From the NCBI RefSeq assembly GCF_907163135.1, contig NZ_CAJQUA010000001.1, forward strand, positions 2,557,001 through 2,621,000: a stretch of DNA of 64,000 bases, in the 5' to 3' direction. Position numbers and translations under genes: made by a program. The stretch is from Brachymonas denitrificans (lineage in GTDB: Bacteria; Pseudomonadota; Gammaproteobacteria; Burkholderiales; Burkholderiaceae_C). Position 1 is the stretch's first letter. Each line of letters opens with the position of its first letter. Of this stretch, positions 62,186 to 64,000 are shown in pieces. Under the pieces are notes generated by a model. That model did not search any database and was not told the origin of the DNA. It was given only the letters and a program-made list of their open reading frames with translations.

Positions 62186-63670
62186 TCATGCACGATCCAG
62201 CGCATCCAGCACCCCCTGCACGCGCTGGAGGACTTCCGGCGGCATGGTGATGGGCCTGCCCCACTCGCGCGTCGTCTCTCCGGGCCACTTGTTGGTGGCA
62301 TCCAGCCCCATCTTGCTGCCCAGTCCGCTCACGGGCGAGGCAAAGTCCAGGTAGTCGATCGGGGTGTTCTCCACCAGCATGGTGTCGCGCGCGGGGTCGC
62401 AGCGCGTGGTCATGGCCCAGACCACGTCGTTCCAGTTGCGCACGTCCACATCCTCGTCTACCACGATGATGAACTTGGTGTACATGAACTGGCGCAGATG
62501 GCCCCAGATGCCCATCATCACGCGGCGCGCATGGCCGGGATAGGCCTTGCGGATCTGCACTACCGCCATGCGGTAGCTGCAGCCTTCCGGGGGCAGGTAG
62601 AAGTCGGTCACTTCCGGCAGATGGCGTTGCAGCAGCGGCACGAACAGTTCGTTCAGCACCTGGCCGAGAACGGCCGGTTCGTCCGGCGGGCGGCCGGTGT
62701 AGGTGGAGTGGTAGATGGCGTCGTGGCGTTGGGTGATGCGATCGACGGTGAAAACGGGAAACTCGGCCCGCTCGTTGTAGTAGCCAGTGTGGTCGCCGTA
62801 GGGGCCTTCCAGTGCATGCGCATAGCCGCTGGGGTGGCTGGCGTCGGACTGGATATGGCCTTCGAGCACGATTTCCGCATGTGCCGGCACCTGCAGCTTG
62901 CTGCCCAGTGCCGCGGCCACTTCGGTCTTGCTGCCGCGCAGCAGGCCGGCAAACTGGTATTCGGACAAGGCATCGGGCACGGGCACCACTGCGCCCAGCA
63001 ACGTGGCGGGATCGGCGCCCAGCGCCACCGCCACCGGAAACGGTGTGCCTGGATGCGCCAGCGCATGCTCCCGGAAATCCAGCGCGCCACCGCGGTGCGG
63101 CAGCCAGCGCATGATCAGTTGCTTGCGAGACAATAGCTGCTGGCGGTAGATGCCCAGATTCTGGCGCGGCTTGTGCGGCCCGCGCGTGATGGTCAGGCCC
63201 CAGGTGAGCAGCGGCGCCACGTCGCCGGGCCAGCAGTGCTGGATCGGCAGCGCCGTCAGGTCCACCTCGTCGCCTTCCTGCACGATCTGCTGGCAGGGCG
63301 GATGCGACACCGTGCGTGGCGCCATGTGCCAGAGCGATTTCAGCAGCCCGCTCATGCCGATCATCTCGCGCAGGCCCTGCGGGGCGGAGGGCTCCTTCAT
63401 GTCGGCCAGTACGCTGCCCAACTCGCGCACCTGCGCCAGTTCCTGTACGCCCATGGCCTGCATCACGCGTTGTGGCGTGCCGAACAGGTTGCCCAGTACC
63501 GGAAGCTGGTGTCCGGTCGGCCGGGTGAACAACAGTGCCGGACCGCCGCGGCGCAGCGTGTGGTCGCACACGGCCGTCATCTCGAGATGGGGCGAGACGG
63601 GCTCTGCAATGCGGCGCAGCTGGCCGGAGCTTTCCAGTTGCTGGATAAAGTCGCGCAGGTCGCGGTACAT
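62186..63670 (-). CDS. ubiD: UbiD-family prenyl-FMN-dependent decarboxylase
   Basis: 494-residue decarboxylase of the UbiD family, which removes the carboxyl group from 4-hydroxy-3-polyprenylbenzoate in ubiquinone synthesis using prenylated FMN. The N-terminal [13 protein letters not shown] matches UbiD. Further motifs are [28 protein letters not shown] (with the conserved E near the active site), and [17 protein letters not shown]. Length and motifs are normal for UbiD. The gene lies 9 nt after ubiX, which makes its cofactor, and converges with the pseudouridine synthase gene across a 45-nt gap. Confidence 0.94.
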   Translation of the reverse strand: MYRDLRDFIQQLESSGQLRRIAEPVSPHLEMTAVCDHTLRRGGPALLFTRPTGHQLPVLGNLFGTPQRVMQAMGVQELAQVRELGSVLADMKEPSAPQGLREMIGMSGLLKSLWHMAPRTVSHPPCQQIVQEGDEVDLTALPIQHCWPGDVAPLLTWGLTITRGPHKPRQNLGIYRQQLLSRKQLIMRWLPHRGGALDFREHALAHPGTPFPVAVALGADPATLLGAVVPVPDALSEYQFAGLLRGSKTEVAAALGSKLQVPAHAEIVLEGHIQSDASHPSGYAHALEGPYGDHTGYYNERAEFPVFTVDRITQRHDAIYHSTYTGRPPDEPAVLGQVLNELFVPLLQRHLPEVTDFYLPPEGCSYRMAVVQIRKAYPGHARRVMMGIWGHLRQFMYTKFIIVVDEDVDVRNWNDVVWAMTTRCDPARDTMLVENTPIDYLDFASPVSGLGSKMGLDATNKWPGETTREWGRPITMPPEVLQRVQGVLDALDRA

Positions 63671-63679
63671 GGATGGCGT

Positions 63680-64000
63680 CTAATGGGAATGGCTATGGGG
63701 CAGGATGGCGTTTTCGCGATAGTGCGGGCTGGCGGAATCTCCTGCGTGGGCGGGCGGCTCCATCGGGTCAGCCGCCGAGGTGGCAGGAGGGTGGCTTGTG
63801 TCCAGAACGCCTGATTCCCTGTTGGCGCACACTGTGCTGGTGCGCACAGCAGAGGCATTCGGCAAGCCGCTCCATCCTTCCGACAGCGCCTGCGGCACGT
63901 CGATCAGGTCCAGTACCCGCGCCACGCAATGGCGCACCACATCGTCCACCGTCTGCGGATGCTGGTAGAACGCCGGCACAGGCGGATAAACGATGGCGCC
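63680..64000 (-). CDS. ubiX: Flavin prenyltransferase UbiX (partial, N-terminus outside window) with C-terminal tail
   Basis: The visible C-terminal 106 residues begin GAIVYPPVPAFYQHPQTVDD, which matches the conserved end of UbiX, the enzyme that makes prenylated FMN for UbiD. The usual protein ends near ALSEGWSGLP. Here about 60 further residues follow, polar and Pro/Ser/Thr-rich, ending HSHSH before the stop at 63680. The frame runs off the window end at 64000, so the start codon and FMN-binding N-terminus are not seen. It is the gene directly upstream of ubiD. Confidence 0.9.
   Translation of the reverse strand, partial: GAIVYPPVPAFYQHPQTVDDVVRHCVARVLDLIDVPQALSEGWSGLPNASAVRTSTVCANRESGVLDTSHPPATSAADPMEPPAHAGDSASPHYRENAILPHSHSH

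Overview
The window is a high-GC chromosomal segment from a betaproteobacterium, most likely order Burkholderiales and plausibly family Comamonadaceae. The reasons are the mraY-to-lpxC order of the division cluster, the style of the encoded proteins (long cytoplasmic N-terminus on FtsW, FtsZ ending in an EIPAFLRKQ-type peptide), the RdgC/RNase Z/UbiX-UbiD complement, and a Liv-type ABC operon flanked by two CoA ligases. No species is claimed. No rRNA, tRNA, CRISPR array, integrase or complete IS was found.

Region 1 (1-12480, + strand) is the 3' part of the dcw cluster: mraY (5' end cut off by the window), murD, ftsW, murG, murC, ddl, ftsQ, ftsA, ftsZ, lpxC and a 57-codon membrane protein. Together they make lipid II, build the Z ring and start lipid A synthesis. 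Most genes overlap by 4 nt or are closely spaced. lpxC has its own -10 element immediately before its start codon.

Region 2 (12611-23155, - strand) is housekeeping: an RNB-family exoribonuclease, aroE, mtgA (with an unusual insertion) and ruvC in one run; a LuxR-type regulator; DUF3429, an M61 peptidase and a YqiA-like esterase in another run; then a UbiH-like monooxygenase and dsbC with a clear terminator.

Region 3 (23156-33552, + strand) holds a regulatory gap, a small membrane protein and a giant 2,866-residue cyclic beta-glucan synthase (NdvB/ChvB type), followed by ychF.

Region 4 (33610-41164, + strand) is a type I restriction-modification operon in the order hsdR-hsdS-X-hsdM. X encodes an AlbA_2/Schlafen-like plus HATPase_c_4 protein, and a possible 42-codon ORF fills the gap before hsdM. 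This is the main candidate for a non-standard defence system.

Region 5 (41183-49912) is a mixed accessory and stress region. It contains a frameshifted TauE/SafE permease with its DUF1634 partner, a hemerythrin-cupin pair behind a promoter with a palindromic operator, a lipoprotein, a broken small ORF, DUF411, rdgC, a glutathione transferase, a FrnE/DsbA-like protein, a CAGCCAT heptamer tandem repeat, RNase Z and a LysR regulator.

Region 6 (50074-60515) is a nitroreductase, then a minus-strand operon (AMP ligase, livG, livH, livM, binding lipoprotein, livF, PaaK-like protein) that looks like an uptake-and-CoA-activation module for an organic acid, with a divergent Crp/Fnr-family regulator.

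Region 7 (60644-64000) is an RsuA/RluB-family pseudouridine synthase with a long Arg-rich disordered N-terminus, then ubiD and the 3' part of ubiX on the minus strand.
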